DNA from: Enterobacter kobei
GTDB lineage: Bacteria > Pseudomonadota > Gammaproteobacteria > Enterobacterales > Enterobacteriaceae
NCBI RefSeq assembly: GCF_001729765.1
Contig: NZ_CP017181.1
Span: forward strand, 4,340,001 to 4,404,000
Length of the DNA: 64,000 bases
Reading direction: 5' to 3'
Part shown: piece after piece, positions 34,852 through 45,566 of the stretch
How positions within the stretch are numbered: position 1 is the first letter of the stretch
Layout: the number at the start of each line of letters is the position of its first letter
Notes under the pieces: generated by a model
The model's input: the letters and a program-made list of their open reading frames with translations, nothing else
Databases searched by the model: none
What the model was told of the DNA's origin: nothing
Position numbers and translations under genes: made by a program

Positions 34852-35826
34852 ATGCAGGCTTTGATCTTAGAACAGCAGGACGGCAAAACGCTTGCCTCAG
34901 TACAGGCCGTAGAAGAGAGCCGTCTGCCGGAAGGCGACGTCACCGTCGACATCGACTGGTCCAGTTTAAATTACAAAGATGCGCTGGCGATCACCGGTAA
35001 GGGTAAAATCATCCGAAATTTCCCTATGGTGCCGGGTATTGATTTTGCTGGCCGGGTCCACAGCAGCGAAGACCCTCGCTTCCATGCGGGCCAGCACGTG
35101 CTGCTCACCGGCTGGGGTGTGGGTGAAAATCACTGGGGCGGGCTGGCAACACAGGCGCGCGTAAAAGGCGACTGGCTGGTGCCGATGCCGAAAGGCATGG
35201 ATGGTCGCAAAGCGATGATCATCGGCACCGCAGGCTTTACCGCCATGCTGTGCGTGATGGCGCTGGAAGAGGCGGGGGTTCACCCTGAGTCGGGTGACAT
35301 TGTCGTGACCGGCGCCAGCGGTGGCGTGGGGAGCACGGCGGTAACGTTGCTGCACAAACTGGGTTACCAGGTCACGGCGGTTTCCGGCCGGGAAAGTACG
35401 CATGATTATCTTCGCCAGCTCGGTGCCAGCCGCATTCTTGGCCGCGATGAATTCGCCGAAACCCGTCCACTGGAAAAACAGGTCTGGGCGGGCGCGGTAG
35501 ATACCGTCGGCGATAAAGTGCTGGCGAAGGTCCTGGCGCAGATGAACTACGGCGGCTGCGTGGCAGCCTGCGGTCTGGCGGGCGGCTTTGCCCTGCCAAC
35601 TACCGTCATGCCGTTTATTTTGCGTAACGTTCGCCTGCAGGGCGTGGACTCCGTGATGACGCCAGCGGCTCGCCGCACGGAGGCCTGGGAACGTCTGGTA
35701 CGCGATCTGCCGGAATCGTTCTTTACCCAGAGCGCAACGGAGATAAGCCTCAGCCAGGCGCCAGACTATGCCAGTAAAATCATGGATAACCAGTTCCACG
35801 GTCGCGCGCTGGTGAAAATCGCCTAA
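34852..35826 (+). CDS. acuI: Acrylyl-CoA reductase (NADPH) AcuI (YhdH)
   Basis: The 324-residue zinc-free medium-chain dehydrogenase reduces the toxic acrylyl-CoA to propionyl-CoA. The catalytic-domain start has MQALILEQQDGKTLASV, and the NADPH-binding motif is VTGASGGVGSTAV (about 151-163). It is divergent from csrD by 182 bases. A 13-bp palindrome (GCATTTCAAATGC, 34719-34731) lies in that gap. Confidence 0.95.
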   Translation: MQALILEQQDGKTLASVQAVEESRLPEGDVTVDIDWSSLNYKDALAITGKGKIIRNFPMVPGIDFAGRVHSSEDPRFHAGQHVLLTGWGVGENHWGGLATQARVKGDWLVPMPKGMDGRKAMIIGTAGFTAMLCVMALEEAGVHPESGDIVVTGASGGVGSTAVTLLHKLGYQVTAVSGRESTHDYLRQLGASRILGRDEFAETRPLEKQVWAGAVDTVGDKVLAKVLAQMNYGGCVAACGLAGGFALPTTVMPFILRNVRLQGVDSVMTPAARRTEAWERLVRDLPESFFTQSATEISLSQAPDYASKIMDNQFHGRALVKIA

Positions 35827-35864
35827 TCTTCAAATTTTCGTGACATATTCGCGTGAAGCGCTCT

Positions 35865-35898
35865 CCTCCGTCATGCTTAGAAAAACGCATGACGGAGG
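35865..35898 (+). promoter_or_regulatory. Perfect hairpin covering the msrP ribosome binding site
   Basis: CCTCCGTCATGC (35865-35876) is the exact complement of GCATGACGGAGG (35887-35898), with a 10-nt A-rich loop. The right arm contains the msrP Shine-Dalgarno GGAGG (35894-35898), 5 bases before the ATG at 35904. In mRNA the site would be fully paired with CCTCC, so msrP translation should need the stem to open. No T tract follows, so it is not a standard acuI terminator. Confidence 0.7.
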
Positions 35899-35903
35899 AT
35901 GCC

Positions 35904-36905
35904 ATGAAAAACCGAAAACTGACGGAAGCCGACGTAACGTCCGAGTCTGTCTTTATGTTACAGCGCCGCCAGATCCTGAAAATGCTTGGCATCAGCGCCA
36001 CTGCACTGACGCTCTCCCCTGCGGCACATGCCGACCTGCTCGACTGGTTTAAAGGTAACGATCGCCCTAAGGCGCCTTCCGGTGCCCCGCTTACGTTTAC
36101 GAAACCCGCCGAGTGGCAAAACAAACTGACGCTCACCCCTGAAGACAAAGTCACCGGCTATAACAACTTTTACGAATTTGGTCTGGATAAAGCCGATCCT
36201 GCCGCCAATGCAGGCAGCATGAAAACCGATCCGTGGACGTTGAAAATTGACGGCGAGGTGGCAAAACCCCTGACATTGGACCACCACGATCTGACCACCC
36301 GCTTCCCGCTCGAAGAGCGCATCTATCGCATGCGCTGCGTGGAAGCCTGGTCGATGGTGGTACCCTGGGTCGGCTTCCCGCTGCATAAGCTGCTGGCGTT
36401 GGTTGAGCCCACCAGCAATGCAAAATATGTCGCCTTCCAGACGCGCTACGCTCCGGACGAGATGCCGGGCCAGAAAGATCGGTTTATCGGCGGTGGACTG
36501 GACTATCCGTACGTTGAAGGGCTACGCCTCGACGAAGCCATGCATCCCCTTACCCTGCTGACCGTTGGCGTATACGGCAAGGCGCTTCCTCCTCAAAACG
36601 GCGCCCCCATTCGGTTAACCGTACCGTGGAAATACGGCTTCAAAGGAATTAAGTCTATCGTCAGCATTAAGCTGACCCGCGAGCGTCCGCCAACGACCTG
36701 GAACCTGGCAGCACCGGGTGAATACGGTTTCTTCGCGAATGTGAATCCGCATGTGGATCATCCCCGCTGGTCGCAGGCGACTGAGCGCTTTATTGGCGCG
36801 GGTGGTGCGCTGGATGTTAAGCGTCAGCCCACGCTATTGTTTAACGGGTATGCGGATGAAGTGGCTTCGCTTTACCGTGGCCTTAATTTACGGGAGAACT
36901 TCTGA
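35904..36905 (+). CDS. msrP: Periplasmic protein-methionine-sulfoxide reductase, catalytic subunit MsrP
   Basis: The 333-residue molybdopterin enzyme repairs oxidised methionines in periplasmic proteins. A twin-arginine signal ([23 protein letters not shown], about 21-43) sends it out folded. The Mo-ligand Cys is residue 145 in [15 protein letters not shown] chose ATG 35904 because of the GGAGG before it and the family N terminus; an ATG 51 bases upstream lies ahead of the hairpin. In E. coli the pair is yedYZ at another locus. The stop directly abuts the msrQ GTG. Confidence 0.96.
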   Translation: MKNRKLTEADVTSESVFMLQRRQILKMLGISATALTLSPAAHADLLDWFKGNDRPKAPSGAPLTFTKPAEWQNKLTLTPEDKVTGYNNFYEFGLDKADPAANAGSMKTDPWTLKIDGEVAKPLTLDHHDLTTRFPLEERIYRMRCVEAWSMVVPWVGFPLHKLLALVEPTSNAKYVAFQTRYAPDEMPGQKDRFIGGGLDYPYVEGLRLDEAMHPLTLLTVGVYGKALPPQNGAPIRLTVPWKYGFKGIKSIVSIKLTRERPPTTWNLAAPGEYGFFANVNPHVDHPRWSQATERFIGAGGALDVKRQPTLLFNGYADEVASLYRGLNLRENF

Positions 36906-37505
36906 GTGCGTTTAACGGCAAAGCAGATTACCTGGCTGAAAGTGCTGCTGCATTTAGCTGGGATACTTCCTTTTATCTGGTTGTTCTGGGCCGCCAGTCA
37001 GGGCCTCTTTAGCGCCGATCCGGCAAAGGATATCCAGCATTTTACGGGTCGGATGGCTCTGAAATTTTTACTGGCAACCTTGCTCGTCTCGCCGCTGGCG
37101 CGCTACGCTAAACAGCCATTATTGATACGTACCCGTCGGCTTTTGGGGCTATGGTGTTTTGCCTGGGCGACGCTGCACCTTACCAGCTACGCCCTGCTGG
37201 AACTGGGAATTAACAATCTGACACTGCTTGGCCGAGAGCTGGTGACACGCCCTTATCTGACGCTGGGTATCGTAAGCTGGCTGGTTTTACTGGCGTTAGC
37301 GCTGACGTCCACGCAATATGCGCAGCGAAAGCTGGGCAGACGCTGGCAGTTACTGCACAACTTCGTTTATCTTGTCGCGATCCTCGCCCCCATTCATTAT
37401 CTGTGGTCGGTGAAGATCCTCTCCCCGCAGCCAGTCCTGTATGCGCTGGCGGCAGTGGCGCTTTTAGCATGGCGTTACAAGAAGTTCCGCCAGTGGTTGC
37501 GATAG
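36906..37505 (+). CDS. msrQ: Heme-binding membrane subunit MsrQ
   Basis: The 199-residue protein, with about six membrane segments, is a ferric-reductase-like cytochrome b that passes electrons from the quinone pool to MsrP. Conserved His residues appear in [27 protein letters not shown] and LHNFVYLVA. The GTG start (36906) directly follows the msrP stop. The C terminus is about a dozen residues shorter than in E. coli, ending KKFRQWLR, which lies outside the membrane core. Confidence 0.94.
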   Translation: MRLTAKQITWLKVLLHLAGILPFIWLFWAASQGLFSADPAKDIQHFTGRMALKFLLATLLVSPLARYAKQPLLIRTRRLLGLWCFAWATLHLTSYALLELGINNLTLLGRELVTRPYLTLGIVSWLVLLALALTSTQYAQRKLGRRWQLLHNFVYLVAILAPIHYLWSVKILSPQPVLYALAAVALLAWRYKKFRQWLR

Positions 37506-37739
37506 TTCGCGAAACTGTGCGTTTTCCCGCAGATCCCCCCTCAACCGCAAATCTTTTTTGGATTGCGGTTGATAATCTTCCCTGATAAGACCAGTATTTA
37601 GCTGCCAAATGCTACGAAATCGTTATAATGTGCGACCTTGGTTCCCCTGACAGTGGTTTTTGGCCTCTGAAAAGGTGACATTTGCGCTTCGACGGTATAT
37701 TTTGTTTTTTACCCGAAAATCGCAGGAGATAGCGGCATA

Positions 37740-38192
37740 ATGACTGACAAGTTCCATATCTTAGTATTGAACGGACCGAACCTGAACATGCTCGGTACCC
37801 GTGAGCCAGAGAAGTACGGCACGCTAACATTGAGCGAAATTGTTAACCGTCTGAGCACGGAAGCAGCGTCGCTGAATGTGGATTTGGATCATTTTCAGTC
37901 AAACGCGGAGTACGCAATCATCGACCGTATTCATCAGGCTAAAGACAATGTGGACTATATCCTGATCAATCCGGCCGCGTTTACGCACACCAGTGTTGCT
38001 ATCCGCGACGCACTGCTCGCGGTGAGTATCCCGTTTATCGAGATCCACCTGAGTAACGTGCACGCCCGAGAGCCGTTCCGCCACCATTCGTATCTGTCGG
38101 ATATCGCTACTGGCGTTATCTGCGGACTGGGCGCTGACGGTTATTCATACGCTTTACAGACAGCGGTAAAACGCTTGTCACAATCACACTAA
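37740..38192 (+). CDS. aroQ: 3-Dehydroquinate dehydratase, type II
   Basis: The 150-residue enzyme of the shikimate pathway converts 3-dehydroquinate to 3-dehydroshikimate. The signature [21 protein letters not shown] (6-26) carries the catalytic Tyr, and [18 protein letters not shown] holds the catalytic His. CAGGAGATAGCGGCATA gives a strong ribosome site. It lies 21 bases upstream of accB; in E. coli the accBC promoter is unusually far upstream of accB, which would place it in or before this gene. Confidence 0.97.
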   Translation: MTDKFHILVLNGPNLNMLGTREPEKYGTLTLSEIVNRLSTEAASLNVDLDHFQSNAEYAIIDRIHQAKDNVDYILINPAAFTHTSVAIRDALLAVSIPFIEIHLSNVHAREPFRHHSYLSDIATGVICGLGADGYSYALQTAVKRLSQSH

Positions 38193-38213
38193 ACAAGAGT
38201 ACGGAACCCACTC

Positions 38214-38675
38214 ATGGATATTCGTAAGATTAAAAAACTGATCGAGCTGGTTGAAGAATCAGGCATCTCCGAACTGGAAATTTCTGAAGGCGAAGAGTCT
38301 GTACGCATCAGCCGTGCAGCCCCAGCCGCTAGCTTCCCGGTAATGCAGCAGGCTTACGCTGCGCCAGTGCAGCAGCCTGCGCTCTCCGCAGCCGTTGCAC
38401 CAGCAGCTGAAGCCGCACCTGCCGCTGCAGCAGAAATCAGTGGTCACATCGTACGTTCCCCAATGGTTGGTACTTTCTACCGCACCCCGAGCCCGGACGC
38501 GAAGGCGTTCATCGAAGTGGGTCAGAAAGTCAACGTAGGCGATACCCTGTGCATCGTTGAAGCGATGAAAATGATGAACCAGATCGAAGCAGACAAATCA
38601 GGTACTGTGAAAGCGATTCTGGTCGAAAGTGGTCAGCCGGTTGAATTTGACGAGCCGCTGGTCGTCATCGAGTAA
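38214..38675 (+). CDS. accB: Biotin carboxyl carrier protein of acetyl-CoA carboxylase
   Basis: The 153-residue carrier has an N-terminal helical domain (1-35), a long Ala/Pro linker (36-75) and a C-terminal biotinyl domain. The biotinylated lysine is K119 in [14 protein letters not shown] thumb loop ([13 protein letters not shown]) typical of E. coli-type BCCP is present. The N-terminal half is known to repress accBC transcription. It is slightly shorter than the E. coli protein (156), in the linker. Confidence 0.98.
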
Positions 38676-38685
38676 CGAGGCGAAC

Positions 38686-40035
38686 ATGCTGGATAAAATT
38701 GTTATCGCCAACCGCGGCGAGATTGCATTGCGTATTCTTCGTGCCTGTAAAGAACTGGGCATCAAGACCGTCGCGGTGCACTCAAGTGCGGATCGCGATT
38801 TAAAACACGTATTGCTGGCGGATGAGACGGTCTGTATTGGCCCGGCTCCGTCCGTAAAAAGCTATCTGAACATCCCGGCTATCATCAGCGCCGCTGAAAT
38901 CACCGGCGCGGTGGCAATTCATCCGGGTTATGGCTTCCTCTCTGAGAACGCCAACTTTGCTGAGCAGGTTGAACGCTCTGGCTTTATCTTCATCGGCCCG
39001 AAAGCCGACACTATCCGCCTGATGGGCGACAAAGTGTCTGCGATCACCGCGATGAAAAAAGCCGGTGTGCCAACCGTACCAGGCTCTGACGGCCCTCTGA
39101 CCGACGACATGGATGCTAACCGTGCTCATGCTAAACGCATTGGCTACCCGGTTATCATCAAGGCGTCCGGCGGTGGCGGCGGTCGCGGTATGCGCGTAGT
39201 ACGCAGCGATGCTGAACTGGCGCAGTCCATCTCCATGACCAAAGCGGAAGCGAAAGCGGCTTTCAGCAATGACATGGTGTACATGGAAAAATACCTGGAA
39301 AACCCACGCCACATCGAAATTCAGGTGTTGGCTGACGGTCAGGGTAACGCGATCTATCTGGCAGAACGTGACTGCTCCATGCAGCGTCGTCACCAGAAAG
39401 TCGTCGAAGAAGCACCTGCGCCGGGCATTACCCCGGAATTGCGTCGCTACATCGGTGAGCGTTGCGCCAAGGCGTGTGTCGATATCGGCTATCGCGGGGC
39501 GGGTACTTTTGAGTTCCTGTTCGAAAACGGCGAGTTCTACTTTATCGAGATGAACACCCGTATTCAGGTTGAACACCCGGTTACCGAAATGATCACCGGC
39601 GTTGACCTGATCAAAGAACAGCTGCGTATCGCTGCGGGTCAGCCGTTGTCCATCAAGCAGGAAGAAGTCGTGGTGAAAGGCCATGCGGTTGAATGCCGTA
39701 TCAACGCCGAAGACCCGAACACCTTCCTGCCAAGCCCGGGTAAAATCACGCGTTTCCACGCGCCGGGTGGCTTTGGTGTGCGTTGGGAGTCTCATATCTA
39801 CGCCGGTTACACCGTACCGCCGTACTATGACTCAATGATCGGCAAGCTCATCTGCTACGGCGAAAACCGTGACGTGGCGATTGCCCGCATGAAGAACGCC
39901 CTGCAGGAGTTGATCATCGACGGTATTAAAACCAACGTTGATCTCCAGATGCGCATCATGAGCGACGAGCACTTCCAGAATGGTGGAACTAACATCCACT
40001 ATCTTGAGAAGAAACTCGGCCTCAACGAGAAGTAA
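38686..40035 (+). CDS. accC: Biotin carboxylase subunit of acetyl-CoA carboxylase
   Basis: The 449-residue ATP-grasp enzyme carboxylates the biotin on AccB, the first committed step of fatty acid synthesis. It has [18 protein letters not shown] at the N terminus, the flexible ATP lid [14 protein letters not shown] (about 159-172), and the active-site [15 protein letters not shown] use ATG 38686, 10 bases after accB with AACGAGGCG before it; an in-frame upstream start would lie inside accB. A terminator closes the operon. Confidence 0.99.
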   Translation: MLDKIVIANRGEIALRILRACKELGIKTVAVHSSADRDLKHVLLADETVCIGPAPSVKSYLNIPAIISAAEITGAVAIHPGYGFLSENANFAEQVERSGFIFIGPKADTIRLMGDKVSAITAMKKAGVPTVPGSDGPLTDDMDANRAHAKRIGYPVIIKASGGGGGRGMRVVRSDAELAQSISMTKAEAKAAFSNDMVYMEKYLENPRHIEIQVLADGQGNAIYLAERDCSMQRRHQKVVEEAPAPGITPELRRYIGERCAKACVDIGYRGAGTFEFLFENGEFYFIEMNTRIQVEHPVTEMITGVDLIKEQLRIAAGQPLSIKQEEVVVKGHAVECRINAEDPNTFLPSPGKITRFHAPGGFGVRWESHIYAGYTVPPYYDSMIGKLICYGENRDVAIARMKNALQELIIDGIKTNVDLQMRIMSDEHFQNGGTNIHYLEKKLGLNEK

Positions 40036-40040
40036 TCTAA

Positions 40041-40072
40041 AAACACGCCTGTTTATCAGGCGTGTTTATTTT
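40041..40072 (+). terminator. Intrinsic terminator of accBC
   Basis: AAACACGCCTG (40041-40051) pairs with CAGGCGTGTTT (40057-40067) around TTTAT, followed by ATTTTTT. It cuts accBC off from yhdT, which in E. coli is the next gene. Confidence 0.92.
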
Positions 40073-40334
40073 TTGCGTCCTTGTTTCTCACCCCACACTA
40101 TTTACCGTCACTATATCTCCAACCCAACCTAGAAATATTCAATATCATCATTTTTTCTACATTTACTTTTCATTATTCCTCGGTTCTTAACGATATTACA
40201 GCGTGATGTAATGAGTCCGTTTTTCTTAATATTTTCTCGATAACGGACATATCTTTTATGAATATACTGAAGAGTGGCAGGTGATGCTGCCAACTTACTG
40301 ATTTAGTGTATGATGGTGTTTTTGAGGTGCTCCA

Positions 40335-40610
40335 GTGGCTTCTGTTTCTATCAGCTGTCCCTCCTGTTCAGCTACTGACGGGGTGGTGCGTAACGGCAAA
40401 AGCACTGCCGGACATCAGCGCTATCTCTGCTCTCACTGCCGTAAAACATGGCAACTGCAGTTCACTTACACCGCTTCTCAACCCGGTACGCACCAGAAAA
40501 TCATTGATATGGCCATGAATGGCGTTGGATGCCGGGCAACCGCCCGCATTATGGGCGTTGGCCTCAACACGATTTTCCGCCATTTAAAAAACTCAGGCCG
40601 CAGTCGGTAA
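40335..40610 (+). CDS. insA: IS1 protein InsA
   Basis: The 91-residue DNA-binding protein begins with GTG and carries a zinc-ribbon ([15 protein letters not shown]) and a helix-turn-helix. It binds the IS1 ends and represses transposition. A run of six A (40586-40591) near its end is the site of the programmed -1 frameshift that fuses it to InsB. Confidence 0.95.
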   Translation: MASVSISCPSCSATDGVVRNGKSTAGHQRYLCSHCRKTWQLQFTYTASQPGTHQKIIDMAMNGVGCRATARIMGVGLNTIFRHLKNSGRSR

Positions 40611-41032
40611 CCTCGCGCATACAGCCGGGCAGTGACGTCATCGTCTGCGCGGAAATGGACGAACAGTGGGGATACGTCGGGGATAAATCGCGCCAGCGCT
40701 GGCTGTTTTACGCGTATGACAGGCTCCGGAAGACGGTTGTTGCGCACGTATTCGGTGAACGCACTATGGCGACGCTGGGGCGTCTTATGAGCCTGCTGTC
40801 ACCCTTTGACGTGGTGATATGGATGACGGATGGCTGGCCGCTGTATGAATCCCGCCTGAAGGGAAAGCTGCACGTAATCAGCAAGCGATATACGCAGCGA
40901 ATTGAGCGGCATAACCTGAATCTGAGGCAGCACCTGGCACGGCTGGGACGGAAGTCGCTGTCGTTCTCAAAATCGGTGGAGCTGCATGACAAAGTCATCG
41001 GGCATTATCTGAACATAAAACACTATCAATAA
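40529..41032 (+). CDS. insB: IS1 protein InsB (transposase part of InsAB')
   Basis: The frame is 167 residues as drawn; in practice it is made as the InsAB' fusion through the -1 shift in the A run at 40586-40591. DDE-type residues fall within [15 protein letters not shown] and [18 protein letters not shown], and the H/R-rich stretch [16 protein letters not shown] follows. No stop or frameshift breaks it, so the element may still be active. Confidence 0.93.
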   Translation: MPGNRPHYGRWPQHDFPPFKKLRPQSVTSRIQPGSDVIVCAEMDEQWGYVGDKSRQRWLFYAYDRLRKTVVAHVFGERTMATLGRLMSLLSPFDVVIWMTDGWPLYESRLKGKLHVISKRYTQRIERHNLNLRQHLARLGRKSLSFSKSVELHDKVIGHYLNIKHYQ

Positions 41033-41047
41033 GTTGGAGTCATTACC

Positions 41048-42757
41048 AATCCAGCTTATGCATCAACCTATGATGTACAAAATGTCAATAACCCCCTGTT
41101 CTGGCTCAACCGTACTTTAAAAGTTTACGGTGAGGCTGAACAAGGTCGCTATCAAATTCCTGTTACCGAAGTTCATGGCAATGGCACGAACAGAACCACC
41201 AACGGTGGACGTAATAATTACTTCTTAACACATACATGGGGCGTCAAGGGTGAAAACGTTACCCTCCGTCTCGGTGATGTTCCGCAAAATGTTTCCTGCT
41301 ATGCTGCCGTTGATCCTAACTACGAAGGTATTGTCGGTCCTGCTAATGAGCTTATTCTGAATGCAAACGGTGACACAACCTACACATTCTCTCAGAACGC
41401 GCTGCTTATCGTTGGGTGTCAGGATAAAACCAAAAAAATGGAGAATATTGATACATTCGTCTCCGTTGATATTGTTAACGGCGGTACGTATCACCCCCTC
41501 TTTATCTTTGGTATGAATGACAGAGCCGAGTGGCGCCAGCAGGCACAGGCCACAACGCCATCAGGCTACCACTTTATGTTTGATGGCAGGACACGCTTCG
41601 TTGCAAGTCAGGCAATTGCGCAAAACTCAGCAACTAAAAATATAGAGCAGACCCTCCGCCAGTCGCTGCTGCGAACCATTACTTATGACAAAGTCGATGG
41701 GCTGGATGGCTCGAGCTGGTTGCACCAGCCTAGCCGAGGCTTGCTCTTCGTCTCTTATCAGAGCTGCTGCTGGGCAAATAGCGGGCAAGGGCTGATTGGC
41801 GTGGGTGGTGACAGCTCAATCCCTGAGACACCGAGCTGGCTCGACTGGCACGAATACGGTCATCAGTTCCAGATGGGATGGTCCTGGAGTGACCAGGGAG
41901 AAGTTACCGTCAACCTTTATTCTATCGCTGCATGTTACACCACCCTCGGCGATACCGATTTCAAAAACTGTCATAGTAATGAAGGCTTTTACGGTTTCGG
42001 TTGGGATCAACAAGCTATCGGCACTCTGCTGAAATCCGGGCACACCTGGAATTTTGCTAAAGAAGATCTGTTCCGTAGGGCGTCTTTCTTTGGTGAAATA
42101 ATGACGAGCTGGCCACAGCTTTACCCGGCACTGTCGAAAGCTTACCGTGAAGTTAACCAGAATGACCCAACCCTGGTTAATAGCAGCCAGAAAAAAATCG
42201 ACTGGTTTACGCTTAATGCCAGTAAAATCGCCGGCGTTAATCTGAACCAGTATTTCCAGCAGTGGAATATTCCCCTTTCCGCAGAGGCGATTGCAGCAAT
42301 TAATGCGCTGAATTTACCTCAACCTAAGAAAGTTGCGAAAACCTTTACCGGTAGCCTGAACGGCTCTTCCCCGATAACGATTGAAGTTCCAGCTGAAGAT
42401 AACACCGTAAATATTGCTTTTGTGACCAACACACCTAAGGCGGGCCCTACCTCTCTGGTCTGGGTTGAGGATGGTGAAACGCCACTGTATGCGCAGGTTG
42501 TCGATAGCCGTAACAGAACCTTCATCGTGAAACTGCGTGGCCAGAACAGCCATGGCGGCTGCAATATTCATTCCGTTAACACCGCGGTAAACTGCAACTC
42601 TGGAACAAGTGCATATTTAAGAATCGCTTATAAAGCAGAAGATAACCCGCTTTTGCCTCAGGGCAGCTATACGGGTGTTCTCCACCTGATTGCGAATGAC
42701 TGGCACAACACTGACTGGACGGCAAACGTGAATGTCGATCTCTCCATTGTGAAGTAA
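41048..42757 (+). pseudogene. 5'-truncated M60/enhancin-like zinc metalloprotease
   Basis: The frame is open from the first base after IS1 (NPAYASTYDVQNVNN) to TAA at 42757, leaving 569 residues without a start or signal peptide. The zinc motif HEYGHQ (41849-41866) lies in WLDWHEYGHQFQMGWSWSDQGEVTVN, with a Glu downstream, the pattern of M60 peptidases such as SslE/YghJ and ImpA that cut mucin-type glycoproteins. A beta-rich C-terminal region follows (about 430-569). Intact relatives are secreted and much longer at the N terminus. The first internal Met usable as a start is at 41438, so a shorter cytoplasmic product is possible but unlikely to work. The HEXXH-level family call is fairly sure; the exact subfamily is not. 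Confidence 0.8.
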
Positions 42758-42767
42758 ATGCTTTATT

Positions 42768-42790
42768 GCTGCGCCAGTTTCTGGCGCAGC
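42768..42790. other. Hairpin between the protease remnant and yhdT
   Basis: GCTGCGCCAG (42768-42777) pairs perfectly with CTGGCGCAGC (42781-42790) around TTT, starting 10 bases after the protease stop. The following AGAAAATG is not T-rich, so it is at best a weak terminator. Confidence 0.5.
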
Positions 42791-42861
42791 AGAAAATGAT
42801 TTGGTATCCCCCCTGCAATGCGTACAATCCGCCTCTCACTATGAATTATCCAGGAGAGTGG

Positions 42862-43104
42862 ATGGACGCTCGTTTTGTTCAGGCCCATAAAGAAGCGCGC
42901 TGGGCGCTGTGGCTGACCCTTCTCTATCTTGCCGCATGGTTGGTAACCGCTTACTTACCTAATTCAGACATCGGTATTACCGGCCTGCCACACTGGTTTG
43001 AAATGGCGTGCCTGCTGGTACCGCTGGTATTTATCCTGCTGTGCTGGGCGATGGTTAAATTTATCTACCGGGATATTCCGCTGGAGGACGATGATGCAGC
43101 TTGA
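42862..43104 (+). CDS. yhdT: Small membrane protein YhdT (DUF997)
   Basis: The 80-residue protein has two membrane segments (about 14-32 and 45-66) and ends [15 protein letters not shown], matching YhdT. It always precedes panF and overlaps its start by 11 bases, which suggests coupled expression, but no function is known. The ATG at 42862 is preceded by CAGGAGAGTGG; upstream in-frame ATGs would add a long unmatched tail. Confidence 0.94.
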   Translation: MDARFVQAHKEARWALWLTLLYLAAWLVTAYLPNSDIGITGLPHWFEMACLLVPLVFILLCWAMVKFIYRDIPLEDDDAA

Positions 43105-44545
43105 AGTCATTCTGCCGCTTGTCGCATACCTGCTGGTCGTATTTGGCTTGTCCATTTATGCCATGCGTAAAAGGGCGACCGGCGCCTTTCTGAATGAGTA
43201 TTTCCTCGGTAGCCGTTCGATGGGTGGCGTCGTGCTGGCCATGACGCTGACGGCCACCTACATCAGCGCCAGTTCATTTATCGGCGGTCCCGGTGCCGCG
43301 TATAAGTACGGGTTAGGCTGGGTACTGCTGGCCATGATCCAGCTACCTGCCGTCTGGCTCTCTCTGGGTATTCTGGGTAAAAAGTTTGCCATTCTGGCAC
43401 GGCGCTATAACGCCGTGACGCTCAACGATATGCTGTTTGCACGCTACCAGAGTCGCTTGCTGGTGTGGCTGGCAAGCCTGAGCCTGCTGGTCGCCTTTAT
43501 TGGTGCGATGACGGTGCAGTTTATCGGTGGAGCTCGTCTGCTGGAAACGGCAGCCGGGATCCCCTACGAGACAGGGTTGATTATCTTCGGGGTAAGCATT
43601 GCGCTGTATACTGCGTTTGGCGGATTCCGCGCCAGCGTGCTGAACGATACGCTGCAGGGAATGGTCATGCTGATTGGCACGATCGTTCTGCTGGTGGGCA
43701 TCGTTCATGCTGCGGGTGGACTTACGCATGCGGTGGAAACCCTGGAAGCCATAGATCCGAAACTGGTCTCGCCGCAAGGCGCGGATGATATTCTTTCTCC
43801 GGCATTTATGACGTCGTTCTGGGTGTTAGTCTGCTTTGGGGTGATTGGTCTGCCCCATACCGCCGTGCGCTGTATCTCCTATAAAGACAGCAAAGCCGTT
43901 CACAAAGGCATTATTATCGGGACGATTGTCGTCGCGATCCTGATGTTCGGCATGCATCTGGCGGGTGCATTAGGACGTGCAGTCATCCCTGACCTTACCG
44001 TGCCGGATCTGGTGATCCCGACACTGATGGTTAAAGTGCTGCCGCCATTTGCCGCCGGGATTTTCCTTGCTGCGCCAATGGCCGCTATTATGTCCACTAT
44101 CAACGCCCAGCTACTGCAAAGCTCCGCGACGATCATTAAAGATCTCTATCTCAACCTGCGTCCTGAGCAGGTAGAAAATGAACGTCGCCTGAAGCGTATG
44201 TCAGCCATTATTACGCTGGTGTTAGGGGCATTGCTGCTGTTAGCCGCATGGCGCCCGCCGGAGATGATCATCTGGCTGAACCTGCTGGCGTTCGGCGGCC
44301 TTGAAGCCGTTTTCCTCTGGCCGCTGGTGTTGGGTCTCTACTGGGAACGTGCCAATGCTGCAGGCGCGCTGGGCGCGATGATTGTTGGCGGTGTGCTGTA
44401 TGCCGTACTCGCAACGTTTAAGATTCAGTACCTGGGCTTCCATCCAATTGTGCCTTCGTTACTGCTAAGTTTACTGGCGTTTGTGGTGGGGAACCGTTTC
44501 GGTCAGCCCGTCCCACAGTCCGCTATGATTTCTACTGATAAATAA
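43094..44545 (+). CDS. panF: Sodium/pantothenate symporter PanF
   Basis: The 483-residue transporter of the SSS family brings pantothenate, the coenzyme A precursor, into the cell with Na+. About 13 membrane segments are visible; family signatures include [33 protein letters not shown] and [18 protein letters not shown]. There are two adjacent ATG codons (43091 and 43094); the second gives the E. coli length. It lies inside the yhdT-panF-prmA run. Confidence 0.97.
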   Translation: MQLEVILPLVAYLLVVFGLSIYAMRKRATGAFLNEYFLGSRSMGGVVLAMTLTATYISASSFIGGPGAAYKYGLGWVLLAMIQLPAVWLSLGILGKKFAILARRYNAVTLNDMLFARYQSRLLVWLASLSLLVAFIGAMTVQFIGGARLLETAAGIPYETGLIIFGVSIALYTAFGGFRASVLNDTLQGMVMLIGTIVLLVGIVHAAGGLTHAVETLEAIDPKLVSPQGADDILSPAFMTSFWVLVCFGVIGLPHTAVRCISYKDSKAVHKGIIIGTIVVAILMFGMHLAGALGRAVIPDLTVPDLVIPTLMVKVLPPFAAGIFLAAPMAAIMSTINAQLLQSSATIIKDLYLNLRPEQVENERRLKRMSAIITLVLGALLLLAAWRPPEMIIWLNLLAFGGLEAVFLWPLVLGLYWERANAAGALGAMIVGGVLYAVLATFKIQYLGFHPIVPSLLLSLLAFVVGNRFGQPVPQSAMISTDK

Positions 44546-44556
44546 AGAGTTTTGCC

Positions 44557-45438
44557 ATGCCGTGGATCCAATTAAAACTGAACACAACCGGCGCGAACGC
44601 CGAGGAACTGAGCGATGCGCTGATGGAGGCCGGCTCGGTCTCCATCACCTTCCAGGACACGCATGACACGCCGGTCTTCGAGCCGCTGCCGGGCGAAACG
44701 CGCCTGTGGGGTGATACCGACGTCATTGGACTTTTCGATGCCGAGACCGACATGAAAGAGGTCGTCGCGATTCTGGAAAACCATCCACTGTTAGGTGCAG
44801 GTTTCGTGCACAAAATCGAACAGCTGGAAGATAAAGACTGGGAACGGGAGTGGATGGATAACTTCCACCCGATGCAGTTTGGCAAGCGTCTGTGGATCTG
44901 CCCAAGCTGGCGCGAAGTGCCTGATGAAAACGCCGTCAACGTGATGCTCGACCCGGGCCTGGCATTTGGTACCGGCACCCACCCGACCACCTCCCTGTGC
45001 CTGCAGTGGCTGGACGGTCTGGATCTGGCAGGAAAAACCGTGATCGACTTCGGCTGCGGCTCCGGGATCCTCGCTATCGCGGCGCTGAAACTCGGTGCGG
45101 CAAAAGCGATTGGGATCGACATCGATCCGCAGGCAATTCAGGCCAGCCGCGATAACGCCGAGCGTAACGGCGTCTCCGATCGTCTGGAGCTGTATTTGCC
45201 GGATGCGCAGCCAGTGGCCATGAAAGCCGACGTGGTGGTCGCCAACATCCTGGCAGGCCCGTTACGTGAACTGGCACCGTTAATCAGCGTACTGCCCGTT
45301 GAGGGCGGTCTGCTGGGGCTTTCAGGTATCCTGGCAAGCCAGGCCGACAGCGTGTGTGAAGCCTACGCGGATCTCTTCGCCCTTGACCCGGTGGTAGAGA
45401 AAGAAGAGTGGTGCAGGATCACCGGTCGTAAAAAATAA
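44557..45438 (+). CDS. prmA: Ribosomal protein L11 methyltransferase
   Basis: The 293-residue enzyme trimethylates several amino groups of L11. The N-terminal L11-binding domain (about 1-60) begins [20 protein letters not shown]. The catalytic domain has the SAM motif [16 protein letters not shown] (about 162-177) and a substrate-side [11 protein letters not shown] (NxxA-type motif IV). It starts 11 bases after panF and is probably co-transcribed with it. Confidence 0.98.
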   Translation: MPWIQLKLNTTGANAEELSDALMEAGSVSITFQDTHDTPVFEPLPGETRLWGDTDVIGLFDAETDMKEVVAILENHPLLGAGFVHKIEQLEDKDWEREWMDNFHPMQFGKRLWICPSWREVPDENAVNVMLDPGLAFGTGTHPTTSLCLQWLDGLDLAGKTVIDFGCGSGILAIAALKLGAAKAIGIDIDPQAIQASRDNAERNGVSDRLELYLPDAQPVAMKADVVVANILAGPLRELAPLISVLPVEGGLLGLSGILASQADSVCEAYADLFALDPVVEKEEWCRITGRKK

Positions 45439-45521
45439 GCATTTGGCGTGGTCATCTGACCACGCCTCTCCTCCACTGATAGTCCTCTCTCCCCGCGCAT
45501 TTCTCCGGTAAAATAACCACA

Positions 45522-45538
45522 CAAATCATAATGATTTG
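45522..45538. promoter_or_regulatory. 17-bp palindrome upstream of the carbonic anhydrase gene
   Basis: CAAATCATAATGATTTG is a perfect palindrome around a central A, 28 bases before the start codon. Its size and AT content fit a dimeric regulator operator. It partly resembles Fur/Zur-type sites, but not well enough to name one. Confidence 0.45.
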
Positions 45539-45566
45539 AATTACAACAATTCACCGGAAGAATATT

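Larger units (their letters stand above)
40280..41047 (+). mobile_element. Complete IS1 element
   Basis: The element is exactly 768 bp, the standard IS1 length. It runs from the left end GGTGATGCTGCCAACTTACT to the right end, whose complement begins GGTAATGACTCCAACTTATT. Both transposase frames are intact. The 9 bases on its left (AGAGTGGCA) and right (AATCCAGCT) do not match, so there is no target duplication. That points to a deletion or recombination next to the element after insertion. Confidence 0.97.

Noticed and set aside
38800..39795. A 331-residue minus-strand open frame inside accC
   Set aside because: Antisense to an essential, fully conserved gene; no ribosome site or family features.
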